This document shows positions 48,481-60,934 of a DNA stretch of 64,000 nucleotides, piece by piece (the stretch's first letter is position 1; every line of letters starts with the position of its first letter). This DNA is from Serinus canaria (lineage: Eukaryota; Chordata; Aves; Passeriformes; Fringillidae). Made by a program: the position numbers and the translations under genes. The stretch is taken from contig NC_066313.1 in the NCBI RefSeq assembly GCF_022539315.1, positions 66,653,934 to 66,717,933 on the forward strand, given 5' to 3'. The notes beneath the pieces are model-generated. The model was not told the origin of the DNA. It saw nothing but the letters and a program-made list of their open reading frames with translations, and ran no database searches.

Positions 48481-50720
48481 ATGTTTCACTAATAAGCTTA
48501 GGTTCCTTTAGGCTGCTGTTTTGGGGGGTTTAGTTTGTTTTGTTTTTAATATCTACTGTTATTTTGGTGGCAATAAATTGGCCTTTGAAGATCCAACTTA
48601 AGCAGGTCCTTCTCTAGGAGACTCAGACTGCTTAAAAAGAAAATTATATTCCAGACTATAATTATTTTGGTTATTGTGTCATGACATTAATGTTGTATTG
48701 GAAGAAGCGTTCTTCTGAGCCTTTCAATTTTTTAATTAAGACTAAAGCAGAAAGAAGAGCAGTCAATATGTTGAGTGGAAAAACGGAACATATCTTTAAC
48801 TGGTGAAGAGCACTTTGAATGCAGTTACCTCTAGATAGAGAATGAATTCAGCAGTTTTTGTTTCACTTTTGTGCACTGTCAAAGTACCTGTCATTCTAGG
48901 ATGTTGTCTTTTTGTAGTAGTTGTTGGCCAGCATTTCTGAAAAACTCAGCTCCCAGTTAGAAGGCAAAATGAACAGAAAGATTTTCCTAGAGGCTCAATA
49001 CTCTGCAGCTCCCATTGAAAACAAAAGCTGCTAGGTTCCAGTTCCTTTGACAAGTCTGTCTGCTTTGTTATTCCTGTTGGAAGGAACTGCAGCTGAGGCT
49101 TCCAAAGGAACCTAAAGGATTTAGGTGTCCAGCTCCTAGGCAGGAGCTATACAAGGGGAAGACCTAGCCCAGTACCTTAGCTCTTAACATGCTGAATCAG
49201 AGCAAATATCCATAGCTGAGAAAAGGCCCAAGCCTGAGGGATATCAGAACCAAGGAGTAGCTCATGAATCTTGTACTACAAATAAAACAGGCCAACCAAG
49301 AGCAGAAAAGCAGTTACTACTCACATATTTCACTGAAATCAATTCATTTCAAATTACAACAGGCAGGCTCTTGTCAAGGGCAGATGCACCAGTTACCCAC
49401 ACAAACTACTAATACTCCTGTTGTCTTCAAATTTGCATGCATAGCAAAAAATGAGGAAAATGAGAAAAGAATAACATAGGGAATAACATTTGGAATAACA
49501 TAGGGATTCCTACCACATAGTTCTCTTTATCAGTAAAATCCTTCCTGACCTCTCACTTAATCTGTCTCTCATTATTCCCCTCAATAGGAAGCATGCATTC
49601 TGGACAACAATAAAAAAATCCATAGTGTACGAGCATTTCTGTCATTTGCAGCTAATGAATGCTTTTAAGTATTGACTAGCAACTGGTCTAATAATGACAA
49701 TGACTCCACCAATTTAGAGCAATAAATCCAAAGACTTGGCAGGCTTCTATTAGTATCATAAGCTCAAACAATTCAGGAAGATTAAGAAAATGGGCAGTAG
49801 ACACTTGAATATTAGAGATTCTTATGTTTCTTTCTTTTTGGTAAAATCATCTATCTGGAAAAAAAAAAACATTTCACAGTGTTTAGTGTGTAAATTTAAG
49901 TAATAGCTAAGGTAAATCTGAGGACTTTTCCTTTTGCTGTAGCTAAGAGCGTGGGTCAATTACGACGAATATGATTACTGCAGGGCCATGAGAGCCCACA
50001 CTAACAGCATCTGTTAAGAAAGGCTTGGGGGGGATTAAATGCCTGTGTTCAATATCTGCTGTGGACAACAGATATTACCAGTGGTTCCAGATACTATCAG
50101 AAATGTATGTTTGATATTCCTCATAACAAACAGACCTTTCAGTGTTTTATCACTGGATGAAAGATAAACAACAGTGATATGCTTGTCTTCATCAGTGATG
50201 TAGGAGTAAAGATTATTCATCAGGCTTTCCTCATCCTGTTGATAAACATTTATTTTTCTCATCCAGAGGGTATATATTAATTGCTATTTATGTTGATTAT
50301 TGTTATTATTAAAGGAAACAATAATTACTTAGGTTTCATCAGAGTATTGTGCAGATACTGCTTTAAAAATGTAAATAAAGTAAGAAGGAATCTTGCTGGA
50401 AAAAGTGGAACAAACAAGCCAGAAGTCAGAAAAATTATGAGACATCTGTCCAGTTGGTACTTTAGTCCAATCTGTAAATTACTCTCAGAACCAATGTTGC
50501 AAACTAGTTTTGGGTGGGACTCCCCTTGCATATCTGTAGCATATTCCCTTGTTTGTTTGTCTGAAGTCTTGTATCAAGCTGCAGAAAAACCTTTCCCACA
50601 CAAGGGAAGGCAAAAGCACTGTCAGGCCATGTAGAGACAGAAAGAGTTAAAATGGTCCCAGCAGATAAGCTCCACTATGCAGGGCAAAGGGGCTGGTAAC
50701 ACATTTCCCTACTGTCCTAG
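48481..50720. other. Unique DNA with a 12-bp triple repeat
   Basis: No gene is supported. The interval 48940-49160 has word patterns (CAGCTCCCATTGAAAACAAA, AACCTAAAGGATTTAGGTGT) suggestive of an old repeat that I could not identify. The 117-codon plus-strand frame at 50281-50634 and its opposite-strand partner at 50325-50531 look random. Confidence 0.5.
49469..49504. repeat. 12-bp tandem repeat, 3 copies
   Basis: Three units of the form GAATAACATAGG at 49469-49480, 49481-49492 (ending TTTG) and 49493-49504. The outer two are identical. Confidence 0.93.
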
Positions 50721-50813
50721 AGACATAGAATTTTTTGGTTGGAAAGGATCTTAAAGATCATCTATTCCAACACCCCTGCTATGGGCAAAGGCACTTTCCA
50801 CAAGACCAGGTAA
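50721..50813 (-). mobile_element. CR1 LINE 3' terminal fragment
   Basis: The plus strand reads as a reverse-complemented CR1 3' end: AGACATAGAATTTTTTGGTT, GGAAAGGATCTTAAAGATCA, TCTATTCCAACACCCCTGCT, ATGGGCAAAGGCACTTTCCA, CAAGACCAGGT. Only the last ~90 bases of the element remain, consistent with severe 5' truncation. Confidence 0.85.
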
Positions 50814-51883
50814 ATGTCACGTGATCCAAGGAGAATGCAGCACTAACCTGTGATAAGCTGCATGGGTGATGCAGGTTCTGATGAAGCTATTGGCCAAGTT
50901 ACCTGTTTCATTGCTATGTTTCCTTTGTATACCTCGCATTTACAACTGAGTTTTGGCTGGTTTAGGGCTGCTTGGAAGGGACAGAGGTTTGCAGCTCAGG
51001 CACTGAAGCATTTGGGTGGCAGATACTTCCATGTAATACTTTCCTGCAAGTATTGTAGCAGCTGTAGACCATAACAGTATGAAGTGCAGGAAAATGTGGT
51101 TAATGCCAGAGTTCCCATGACAGTTTGCATACAAATTTGTGGCTGGAGGTGGATTCATTAATAAAGTCAATACAGAGTTTATGTCAGCCCCAACAAAGCA
51201 GATAGCCATAGGAGAATCTTAGTACTTCATCTGATTTATTTAATTTGCTGATTTATTTAGTAATAATGAGTGGATTTATTGTGTTTGAAAATGGGAAGTG
51301 CTCTGCAGTGTGAAACATCCTGCTGGTAGAGATCTGGAAGTGTATTGCAAGGTTGGTGGCAATGACAGAAACAGCAGAAAGTTCATAGGTGGCTATAACA
51401 GAAATAAAAGTAAAGAGCACTTATTCCCACATATTAATTTGTTATTATTGTGATTGTGCTGCCATTCTTGGTCCTTGAGAGGTGATTATTACAGTCAGTG
51501 TAGTGAATTTCAGTCACATTGGCTCCTGAATCTGATCAGCAACTTAGTGAGGAGGGAGGACAGAGCTGGGAGAAAAGATTTAAGCATTTGCCCCACATGC
51601 TTGTTACTTGATCAAAACTTTATTTCAGCAAAATATCTAACATTATTTGTCAAGATGAGTAGGTGTTTATGGTCTGAAGTAAAAATAATGTGAGAAACTT
51701 TATGTAGTCAGTATTTAAATTCCCATAACACCATTGTGTTAGAGGAAATTGCAAAATGGTGTCAGAAAAGCCAGTCAAGGGTTCAGTCCACTGACAGCCC
51801 AAATCAAATGGGAGTTTGATGTCCTCATGGTCCATCACACAGATAAGCCTCACTCCAGATATCCAGTAGAAATGGATGATACT
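50814..51883. other. Unique DNA, no gene seen
   Basis: Short frames on both strands (50850-51209, 51454-51693, 51650-51904) have no family similarity. No repeat was recognised. Confidence 0.55.
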
Positions 51884-52944
51884 TGTGGTTTGGCACTGGC
51901 ACAAAGCCAGGCACCCATGAGAGTTGCTTGCTCACCCTCCTCTGCCACAGCTGGGTAGAGGAGAAAAAAAATTAACAAACGCTTCATGAGTTGAGATAAG
52001 GACCAGGAGAAAACACTCCAAGGGCAAAAGAAGCTCAGCTTATAGGTACTAAGTGAATTTATTACTAACAGAGTCAGAGGAGGATAATGAGAAGTAAAAT
52101 CAGCCCTTAAAAACACCTTTTTACCCCGACCCCTCCCTCCTCCCCACTGACAGCATAGGGGGAAAGAGCTTGTGATTTTGGTCAGCTCATCACCCAAGGT
52201 TTTCTCCTGCTGCCCTGGGAGAGGAGTCCTTGCACTGTGAGACCGTGGAGTCCCTCCCACAGGAGACAGTTCTCTGTGAATTTCTCTGGTGTGGGTCCAC
52301 TCTCAAGAGCAGCAGTCCTACAGCACCTGCTGCAACATGAGCCCTCCCACAGGCAGACAGCCCTCCCAAAACTGCTGTGGCATAAGCCTCTCTTCCGCAG
52401 GGTGCAGTCCTCCAAGTACAGGCTGCTCCAGCCTGGAAGCAGGGGCCTCCTCTCCCCACCAGATCTCCCACAGGATCACAGCCTCCTCCAGGCATCCACC
52501 TGCTCTGGCATGAGCACTCTCCCACGGGCTGCAGGTGGATCCCTGCATTCCCCATGGACCCAGGGTCTGTAGGGTACAGCTGCTTCACCCTGTTCCCACC
52601 ACAGCCTGCAGAGGAACCTCAGCTCCAGTGCCTGGAGCACCTCCTGCCTCTCCTTCCCCACTGACCTCGGTGTCTCCAGGTTGTTTTCCCTCACATGTTC
52701 TCATCTCCTCCTCTCTGGAGTGCCCTCCTTTGTTCTGATTTTGTCCTTAAAAAATCTGTTATCACAGAGGCATTACCAACCTCTCTAACTGGCCCAGCTT
52801 TGGCCAGCAGCACGTTCATCTTCAGAGCCATCAGGGAGTGGCTCTGCTGGATATGGTGGAAACTTCCAGCAGCTTCTCACAGAAGTTACCCCTGTGTCCC
52901 CTCTGCTATCTAAAACCAGGCAGTGCCAAACCAAAACAATGTCA
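51884..52944 (-). mobile_element. Avian ERV LTR, near full length, probably solo
   Basis: A roughly 1.06-kb GC-rich island in AT-rich DNA. On the minus strand it starts TGACATTG near 52944 and ends near 51884 in a CCACA edge, giving the TG..CA ends expected of an LTR. Landmarks on the plus strand: GTTGAGATAAGGACCAGGAG near 51991, AGTGAATTTATTACTAACAG near 52052, GAGAAGTAAAATCAGCCCTT, a block of imperfect ~30-40 bp units built on CTGCTCCAGC/CCCTCCCACAGG (52240-52560), GGAACCTCAGCTCCAGTGCC, TTATCACAGAGGCATTACCA and GCAGCTTCTCACAGAAGTTA. The minus strand keeps an AATAAA at 52063-52058, a plausible LTR polyadenylation signal. No gag, pol or env sequence flanks it, so it is best read as a solo LTR. 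The group is probably ERVL-like, from memory. Six-frame open frames here are due to GC richness only. A clean target-site duplication was not found. Confidence 0.8.
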
Positions 52945-53461
52945 TAAATCAGCAATACTCTCGAGCATCTCATGGGTGATGACTAGCAAAATAAGTTCCA
53001 TGTTCAGAACAACAGCTTCATGTGCATGGCTTACATTCCAGAGTTTGGTTATAGTCTTTTAGTACTGCATATTAGGAGGCACCTAAGCAGAGCTCGTATT
53101 TCCATGAAAAATTCAATGTGAAGCTGGAAATTATTTCAGACAGCAGTTTTACTGGCAAAGTGCCCAAGGCTTGCAGATGGTACAGCATTCCTCTGTCTTG
53201 AGTGTGGAAGTCAAGAAAGCTTGAAATGAGAAGCCTTCAAACAGGAGATGGTGTTTATGTGACACTTGCAATTGCAAATACAGATGATTCAAGTGTAAGA
53301 GACATCAGGATCCACACATCTGGTCTTCACATGAATAAGACAGACAATAACTCCAGAAAGACAAGGATGTTGGAGCTAAAATGAACTAGAAAGAGAAGAA
53401 TTATGATTTATAGCCCCATTTCCAGATCCAAAGCCATTCTTATCATTTTGATCACCCACAA

Positions 53462-53486
53462 AAAACAAAACAAAACAAAACAAACA
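53462..53486. repeat. (CAAAA)n simple repeat
   Basis: About four to five CAAAA units with minor variation. Confidence 0.93.
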
Positions 53487-55366
53487 AGCTGTCTAATTTG
53501 CTGTTATTTCTTAGGATGAAACAAAAAATGCAGTTCAAATGGAAAAAAAGGCCTTGTTTAAAATGAAAGAAAAATAAGAATTTTTGAGTTTTGACAAAGA
53601 ATTATGTGGAAACCCATGCCAGACCGAAGGCTAAACAGAACCCCAGTTTGAACTTGAAGAAATCATTTGTCCTGGTTGGAAAAATTGTGTCTTCATCAAA
53701 ATAAGTCTTGATTCTCAGGGTACAAGCAAAGACAGTTCTGAATTTATTCTGGCATATACACACACTGCATTTTTGGGAGGAATAGGTGACTTATGTGCTG
53801 CCTGTGACAAGGGAAGTCATCATTCTATTGATCAAAGCCTTCCTTAGAAGTGGGGCTGCAAAGGTTTCTTCAACCCCACAAAAGAAGTTTTTAAAATAAG
53901 GATGATGCAAAGAAGGAACAAATTCCTGAAGTAAATGCCTACCTGCACATAGTGTTTTGCAGTTTGTAAGAAACTCAGAGAGAGTCAGTGAGCAGATTGC
54001 ACGGGCACGCACCATCACAAGCACCCACGACACACGCCGGGTGCAGAAGCAGCTGTTCCAAAGATATCCAAAGAGCTGTGGAGCCACAAGTAATAAGGAC
54101 TCATGCAAACAGGAATAAGTATTGCAGATACAGCTGCATATATTGTGCTTTAAAATTTAGACTGCAGGTCATATCACAAGACAGGAAAACCCTTTGAAGC
54201 TGTAACTCTGGAAGAAGGGTGAGATATCAAAGAAAGGGAATCAGTGTTCAGTGCTGCTGTTCACCAAAAGGGCAACTGTTGTTGTTGGTATAAAGAGATC
54301 TATCTCAAGTAGCAGTTGGAGAGATTAAACCACTTTTGCTTGCATTTACTTGAAAGCATATTTATTGCTATTGAAATGCTGTATATATATCTCAAAAGGG
54401 GTTTTAGGAAAATTAAAAAGATTTAGAAAATAAAATCAAGAATCTGTAAAGAACCTGCTACAATGAAAGAACTATGGAGCTAAAGCTATATTTAGAAAGG
54501 CCTGATCTACCATGATCTCAGACAAAAAGAGCTTATATGGAAACCAGAACTTTGATAATGAAGGTTCTTATGACTTTTAACCAAGGAATAAAAATCCTGT
54601 GGGGAAAAAGCATCATATATAGAATACAAAGATCTCTGATACTGACCAAACTAACCGCTGCAGCAATTTCTTGAGGTGGGTGGTAGCTTTTTTTTTTTTC
54701 TTTTTTTTTGTAATTGCTAGCAATTTTTAATTAATATTCCTTTTATTTTTCTTTTCCCCTGGAGATTTGTCTCTATTGCAAAGTGGAATATTTTAAAAGA
54801 AACTTTTTGTACATGCTAGACACAAGATTGGATGGGATAATCATAATGATAATTTCTTGCATATGAATCCACACATTTATGAAAAGAATGAAAAGTGGCA
54901 CAGATTATGAACTAACAGTGCTGTGAAGATCAGTTTTGGGGAAATACAGTGCTTTTGAGAATAGGAGTGCAGCTTGGAGCTTTGTGGATATGACACTTCC
55001 TCACCCTGGCTGGGTCCAGTCTGAGGACAGACCACAAAGTCAATGAACATTTTGAGAGATGTCAGCCTTTTACAGCTGTTAGGCTTACATCAAAATTTGA
55101 GTGCAGCAGAAGACAGAATTTGTCAATATAGAAAGCGGTAGTATTAAAGAGAATAACTGATTCTGGAAACATGTAATTTATCAAATGCTATTTGGAAGAC
55201 TTTTTTAAGCATCTGTTAATGTCAGCCCTGTAATAGCCAGAGTTTAGCTCCTTTTCAAGAAGAGCCTTTGATAGCATCCTCCCAAAGTTATGAAGCTCTG
55301 TTATTCATCATACCCGGAAGATGGGCAATTGTTTGTGTTCCTCTGTTGTAACATTGAGGTTCACAG

Positions 55367-55408
55367 GCATCATCAGAAAATCAATAAGCATCATCAGAAA
55401 ATCAATCA
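55367..55408. repeat. 21-bp x 2 tandem duplication
   Basis: A 21-base unit beginning GCATCATCAGAAAATCAAT is repeated at 55367-55387 and 55388-55408 with one mismatch near the end. Because 21 is a multiple of three, the duplication also appears as a repeated HHQKIN peptide in a short open frame; that frame is not otherwise gene-like. Confidence 0.95.
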
Positions 55409-57300
55409 ACATTGCTACTCTGGTGGAACAGGACACGTTTGTCTGTGTTGGTGTGACACCTATTCCTTCCTGGAATTCTTGAGGTGCTTCTGAGAAGCAG
55501 CACAGACAGTCTTGTGTGTACACCCAGAGCTGCAGCACGTAGCATGTTTGTCCTCTCACTTTGACATCTATTTCTTTCTTGGTTTTTAGTCATGCAGCTG
55601 TCATGGGAATTAGGTCAGCACCATTCCCTGAAGTACATCTTAACAAATTCCCCACATAATAATTAGATAGCAATCAACAATAAGAGTTGCTTTGTTGTTT
55701 TCTAGGCTGTTAAGCCATAAAACAAAGAATAGGGTTAAGCCATTTTCAGTAGATTACCACAAGGACAGTAAGTGGCATGAAATTCATTACATCTGATATT
55801 CTTTCATTGTGAACAGTTGTCACATCCGTGACTGGGCACTCAACTGTCAACTTGGTTCAGGATTTGAAAAAAACTGCTGTTATTTAAGTGCTCCTGAAGA
55901 TAAAAATTTAACACTTATAACTCTTTCTACAAGGACTCAAGACTGTATTGTGCAAAATTTCTGGTAGAGTCCTGTATACATCCTTCATTTAAGCCCAGCT
56001 TTTCTTGTCCTTTCTGGACTGATCCTGGCAGATGTTGAGTTTTGACAGCTTTTTTTTCCTTCTCAGTGATTCAGTCCCTGGCAGGGCTGGAATCTTGACG
56101 TAGTCATATTCTGAGAAGGGACTGTTTGCTGTTCCAAACTGTATAGGTGATCTTGGGAATTAGACAGGAATGCAGCAGAAGTCTTTTCATTTGTGACCTG
56201 AGCCAAAGTTAGATACTGGTGTTGAAAAACAACTGCACTGAATTGTGGTAGTGCCCAGCTCTGTTAAATATTAACTTTCTCCCATCATATCTAACTAGCA
56301 ACTGCTTGGAAGGACCATCTTTTTGTTTTGACTGTTTTATTTGAATTAAATTTGTTCTTTTTTTATTCTGATTAGTAGAACTATGACTTTCACTGTATTC
56401 TTCAGTAGCCAGAAAATGGATTTTGTCATCTGTTGAACAGCTCTGTTTTCAGATTTTCCTGTAATCTCTCACCTGATCAATAGCACGCACTGGGTGTTGT
56501 TGTATTTCTTCTTCTCCTTTAAAAAGGGGCAGTGGGAAAGTTTTCCTATCAGGTGGAGTCGTGTAAGGTCAGGCTAAAAAACAGGCACAATCATGTCTTT
56601 CTGGACCATCACATCTGTTGATTCTTAGCTGTGACACCCATGGAGAATATAAATTTGAAGACTGATGTATATCTGAATTTGAGGCTTCTTCAGAATTTCA
56701 GACTTTCCTCACTAAGGTTTGTTTAATGAAACAGGTCTAGGTTCTGTTTAGCTTTGGGATTTGGCCTACTTTGATGCTACCATGAGTTATCTATTTCAGA
56801 GGCAGTGAGTGCAGGAATCTGCAAGGGTAAGGGAGATCAAGAAAGGAGTAATGATACATCAAACAAACAAATATAGAGAAAACATTATCTAACATATGGG
56901 CTGGACAAAATTGCATAGATTGTCCTGGAAACCTTTGGGTCCTCACATTCTTTACTCCTACATCCAGGAGCTGCAAATACTGCTGAGAGGTACCCAAAAC
57001 ACACACCTCCCTGTGAATCATTTGGCAGGTAGGCATGTCCTAGCCCACCACCCAGCATTCTTGTCATGTAATAGATGTTTTGGATGTACAAAGGTGCAGC
57101 AAGGAGAATTTTAGGGTCTACAGAGAAATGGAGGCTCATCTCAGAACACAGCTATGTGAATTAGGGAGATAGGCCACTCCAACTGACTTTGAGTTGGGCT
57201 TCCTTGCCCACTGGTCAGAGATGAGGAATCAACACCATATCTGGTCTCCATCATATGCCTGGACAATGAACTTGGGTATGTCACCCTGACAGGTTGTGCC

Positions 57301-57430
57301 TATGTTCCCTATCTCTTATTTTTATAAACTGCAAATTCTTTAGGGCTGTCTCTTGATCCAATTTTTCATAGTGCTTTTTTTTTATTTTTAGCTGGAGCCT
57401 CTGGGATTACTGTAATACAAATAAATAACA
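57301..57430 (+). repeat. Old amniote L2/MIR-like retroposon tail
   Basis: In order, the words ATAAACTGCAAATTCTTTAG, GGCTGTCTCTTGATCC, ATAGTGCTT, AGCTGGAGCCTCTGGGATTA and CTGTAATACAAATAAATAAC follow the layout of a repeat tail common in turtles, crocodilians and birds ('gtaaactctttggggcagggactgtc...agcgcctag...gcctctaggcgctactgtaatacaaataataa'). It resembles LINE-2/MIR 3' tails of mammals. The class assignment is tentative; the copy is old and its 5' part is missing or not recognised. Confidence 0.5.
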
Positions 57431-57674
57431 CTATGCCTGTAACAGAGATATTATGTGAAATGAGCTGAGATTTTGTATATGAGCCATTAGATGTGTGGAA
57501 TAACATGAATTCATTAAGATTGAAAATGTAAACCTATAGAGTGTGAGTACTCTCTTAGTCTCTTACATCATACTGAGCACATATAGACTTACAAGCTTAC
57601 ATACATTATACCTGTTTAGCCAGTTATAGAAAGTGGATCTAAAATGCATGACATTAAATAAAGTGTGTTCTCTA

Positions 57675-57720
57675 GTAGCATGCACATTATAGGCACTCAG
57701 CAAATAATAAATAAAATTGA
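57675..57720 (+). repeat. Old L2/MIR-like tail fragment
   Basis: TAGCATGCACATTATAGGCA followed by CTCAGCAAATAATAAATAAA matches the 'cacatagtaggcgctcaataaat' end typical of LINE-2/MIR-type elements. It lies 245 bases beyond the first tail and in the same orientation. Confidence 0.4.
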
Positions 57721-60235
57721 AATAGCATAAAAATTAAAATGGACTCTATTCATCACTTCCTAACCACAATCTTTGGTGGCATTAGCAGAAAACAAACAGG
57801 GTCAAAGGTGCATCAGCCTCGCATTCCAGAGGCAGGCATGACTGCAGTTCATTGACTCCCATCTGGAAAGATTTGAAGCCCCTAGAACAGCAGAGACACT
57901 AGAACAGCCTGGAGCTCAGGCTGCAAAACATTTCCTCCAACCTAATCCCAGGTGACTGCCCAGCAATCAAGTCACATATCACCTGAGCTCTAACATTACT
58001 GGTACAACAAAGCATTATACAAATTTAGTTAAAGCTAGGTGGTACACATGTCTGTCTACAGTGGTGGTGGGCCTCGTGATTACTCTGTAAACAAGGACCA
58101 AAATGTCATCCTCAGTATCTTTTATCACAAAAGCACTATTTAGTCTTTTGACATTGTGACTATGGCTTTACTATATCTGCCCTTGGTTTGCTGCCTCTGC
58201 AGTTTGTACTTCCTGAGCAAAACAAACTAGAAAAGATTCTGGTCAAGCAAGAAACACAGAACCTTTTACTTAGTCTTGCATGTTCTGTCTTGGTAGCAGC
58301 ATTGTCCCTGCTTTGGAGAATTTGTCCCCTTTTGCCTCCCTACCAGCCACGACAACAAGATGCACAATAAAAACCTGTGTTTACAAATCTTGCATGCAAA
58401 TGATTATGGAACAGCCATGATATGCAGCAATTTAAATTTGTTGACAGAGTTGCTAAGAAACAAACCTTTTGATTCTGTGAAACCCTTTTTGATACAGCTC
58501 CACTCTCTGACAGTTGAAGTTACTGAACAAGAGTGAGGGCTCTTTAAAAGAGGAATTTCTGACATTTGCTATGTTTTCAGAGGCTGTAACATAACATTGA
58601 ATATTCCTTCAGTGTCAGTTTTGTTCAGTAGCAGAGCGTCTGATTCCATATATATTTAAGCTATCTTATTTTTCAAAAATTGGCTTCAGCACTTCAGTAC
58701 TACTTTCTCCCACTCTCATGCACAATTGTTTTGCAAAGAATTGTGATCTTTACATGCTCCCCTGCCAAATACCTTGTAAGTTTCTATATTTTTTCCAATC
58801 TATTCTTTAAACATCCTTTCTCCAGGGCATTTTCACAAAGGACCCCATAGTATCTTATTCAGATATCAACAGTAAAATACACCATTATTTTGACATTCCA
58901 GTGTTATGAAGACAGCTGATGTCTTAAGAATATATATTCACACTGTAGACACCAAACCATTAAATAGTGTAGCAGAACTTGGAAAAAAAAGGGCCCAGAT
59001 TCATCCCAAGTCAGATTGCTCATATCACATAGCTGATAAAATTAGAAGCACTGTAATGTAAAGTCTTGTCAGTAAAAGAAGATGGTTTAGCCCTTAGGTT
59101 GGATGAAACATATTTGGGAGGCATCTAACCTTCACTTTACTACTTAGGCAGCCTAGAGCAATTACAGTCATAATTTAAACAACTCAGGTGTTTAAAATTA
59201 GGCAGAATTAATCCTAACCTAATTGGTCATAACCTTATTTTTCTTAGCAGGCTTAACAGTCATAATTGCAAACTGCCTGCACCTATACCACCTTTTGTGC
59301 ATGGCTGTCACCCAGTTTAATTCCATGCCCAAAAAGCAAATGCAGACAAACAAAAATTTCAGGTTTTTTATGGGGATGGGATAGAAACAAAAACAATTAT
59401 GAAGCAGAAGCAGAAATTAGAGGCTCAAGGAAAGACCATATGATATCTTCCACCTTTGAAGACATACAATGCTTTCCAGGATCAACGTATTACTTTTACG
59501 GACATTTTGAATTTTCCTCCAAAAGCATGGGAGACATATGAAGCATAGGAACCTAATGTCACGTGCCTGCTAAAGTGCTATTTTTAATCAAATAAAATGG
59601 CTTCAAAGTAATAAACTGAACCTGGAAGGGCAGAAGGATGACTCTGTGAGGAGAGAGATCGATCTATGCTAGTCAAAAAACCACACTAAATGGGAGTGGG
59701 GTAAGAAAGAAGGTTTACTCAGAAGCAGTGAAGACAGTCTCTTCCTACAATTTTCTCTTCACATTGTGTTCATAAGGACCATTTTTTCCTTGTGAAAAAA
59801 CACTTGTCCTGAAATTGTGCAAAAGTGTTTTGAAAACGATTTTTAAAAATGTGAAATAAATGTAAAAATAATGAGTCATACTCCGTAATGGCCATTGCAG
59901 TGTGCATTAGAAGGCAACCAGAGCACTCTCAGCATGCACTAATAGCTTGCTAATGCACAGCCTTTGGTGCCTTATTGCTATAGTCGACATTTACCACAAC
60001 GAATACTTTGCAGCAAGAAATATTTTGGGATCCATTATGCTTTCACAACCTTGAGCTGTGCTGGGAAGGGCTGGAAGTAGAGTGCTGTGGGCAATTGGGG
60101 CTGAAGGCCTGGAGAAGTCACTCATGCTTTTGCCTTTTGTTGGAATATATGGATGGAAATGGATGGAATAGATGGAAAATACCCACCCCAGCTTCAGTCT
60201 TCCTGATGGAAAACACTATTGAGGGAGAGACATTT
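57721..60235. other. Unique DNA, no gene seen
   Basis: No gene was recognised; frames at 58188-58370 and 59266-59541 have no family match. The stretch 59870-59995 (TCATACTCCGTAATGGCCAT, CATGCACTAATAGCTTGCTA, TATAGTCGACATTTACCACA) is repeat-free with several CpGs and might be conserved. A 10-bp repeat lies at 60149-60178. Confidence 0.5.
60149..60178. repeat. 10-bp ATGGATGGAA repeat, ~3 copies
   Basis: Two exact ATGGATGGAA units (60149-60158, 60159-60168) and a degenerate third (TAGATGGAAA). Confidence 0.93.
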
Positions 60236-60934
60236 CATGGAATCATATAATAATTTTAGTTGGAAAAGACCTCTAATATCATCAAGTCCAACTGCTACCC
60301 TGGCCTTGCTGTGTTCACCACTAAACCATGTCCCTAAGTACCACATCCAAACACCTTTTGAACACTCCAAGGATGATGATTCCACCGCTTCTCTAGGCAG
60401 CCTATTCCAGTGCTTGATAACCCTTTCCATGAAGAGATTTTAACTAATATCCACTTCAACCTCCCATGGGGCAACTTGAAGCCGTTTCATCACATCCTTG
60501 CACTTGTTACCTGGCAGAAAAGACTGACCCCCACTTTGCTACAACCTCCTTTCAGGTAGTTGTAGATTGTGTTAAGGTCTCCCATGAGATTCCTTTCAGA
60601 GAGCACTCCCCCAGTTCCCTCAGCTCCTCCTCATTGGGTTTGTGCTGCAGACCCTTCACCAGCTCCATTTCTTTTCTCTGGACACTCTCCAGCCCCTCAA
60701 TGTCCTTCCTGCACTGAGGGGCTGAGAACTGAACAAGGATTTGAATGACAGCCTCTCCAGTGCTGAGTACAGGGGCACAATCACTGCCATAATCCTGCTG
60801 ACCACACTATTCCTTGCACAGGCCAGGATGCCACTGGCCTTCTTGGCCACCTGGGCACACGCTGGCTCGTGTCCTGTTGACCAGCACCCCCTGGTCCTTT
60901 TCCACCAGGCAGTTTTCCACCCACTTTGCCCCAA
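60194..60934 (-). pseudogene. CR1 ORF2 C-terminal remnants
   Basis: Two minus-strand fragments of CR1 ORF2. 60934-60656 includes [20 protein letters not shown] and SALERLSF, equal to the region after the RT palm. 60430-60194 includes HWNRLPREAVESSSLE, the very C-terminal ORF2 motif, running on past the element's 3' edge at 60236. They are in different frames with about 225 bases of broken sequence between them. No function remains. Confidence 0.85.

Larger units (their letters stand above)
52945..57300. other. Unique DNA, no gene seen
   Basis: No host gene was recognised. A (CAAAA)n run lies at 53462-53486 and T-runs at 54689-54711. The interval 53995-54045 is unusually CpG-bearing (GCACGGGCACGCACCATCAC, ACGACACACGCCGGGTGCAG), but no frame or repeat explains it. 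A 21-bp duplication lies at 55367-55408. Frames at 53791-54108 and 56791-57139 have no similarity I recognise. Confidence 0.5.

Noticed and set aside
48940..49160. Possible old repeat with CAGCTCCCATTGAAAAC and AAGGATTTAGGTGTCC phrases
   Set aside because: Suggestive wording but I could not align it to any family I know.
52182..52738. Many overlapping 70-130 codon frames in all frames at 52.2-52.7 kb, looking like a GC-rich gene
   Set aside because: The GC-rich ERV LTR removes stop codons in several frames; its landmarks account for the sequence and none of the frames resembles a protein.
55290..55493. Repeated HHQKIN peptide in a 67-codon frame
   Set aside because: Result of a 21-bp tandem duplication that happens to be in phase; no other coding evidence.
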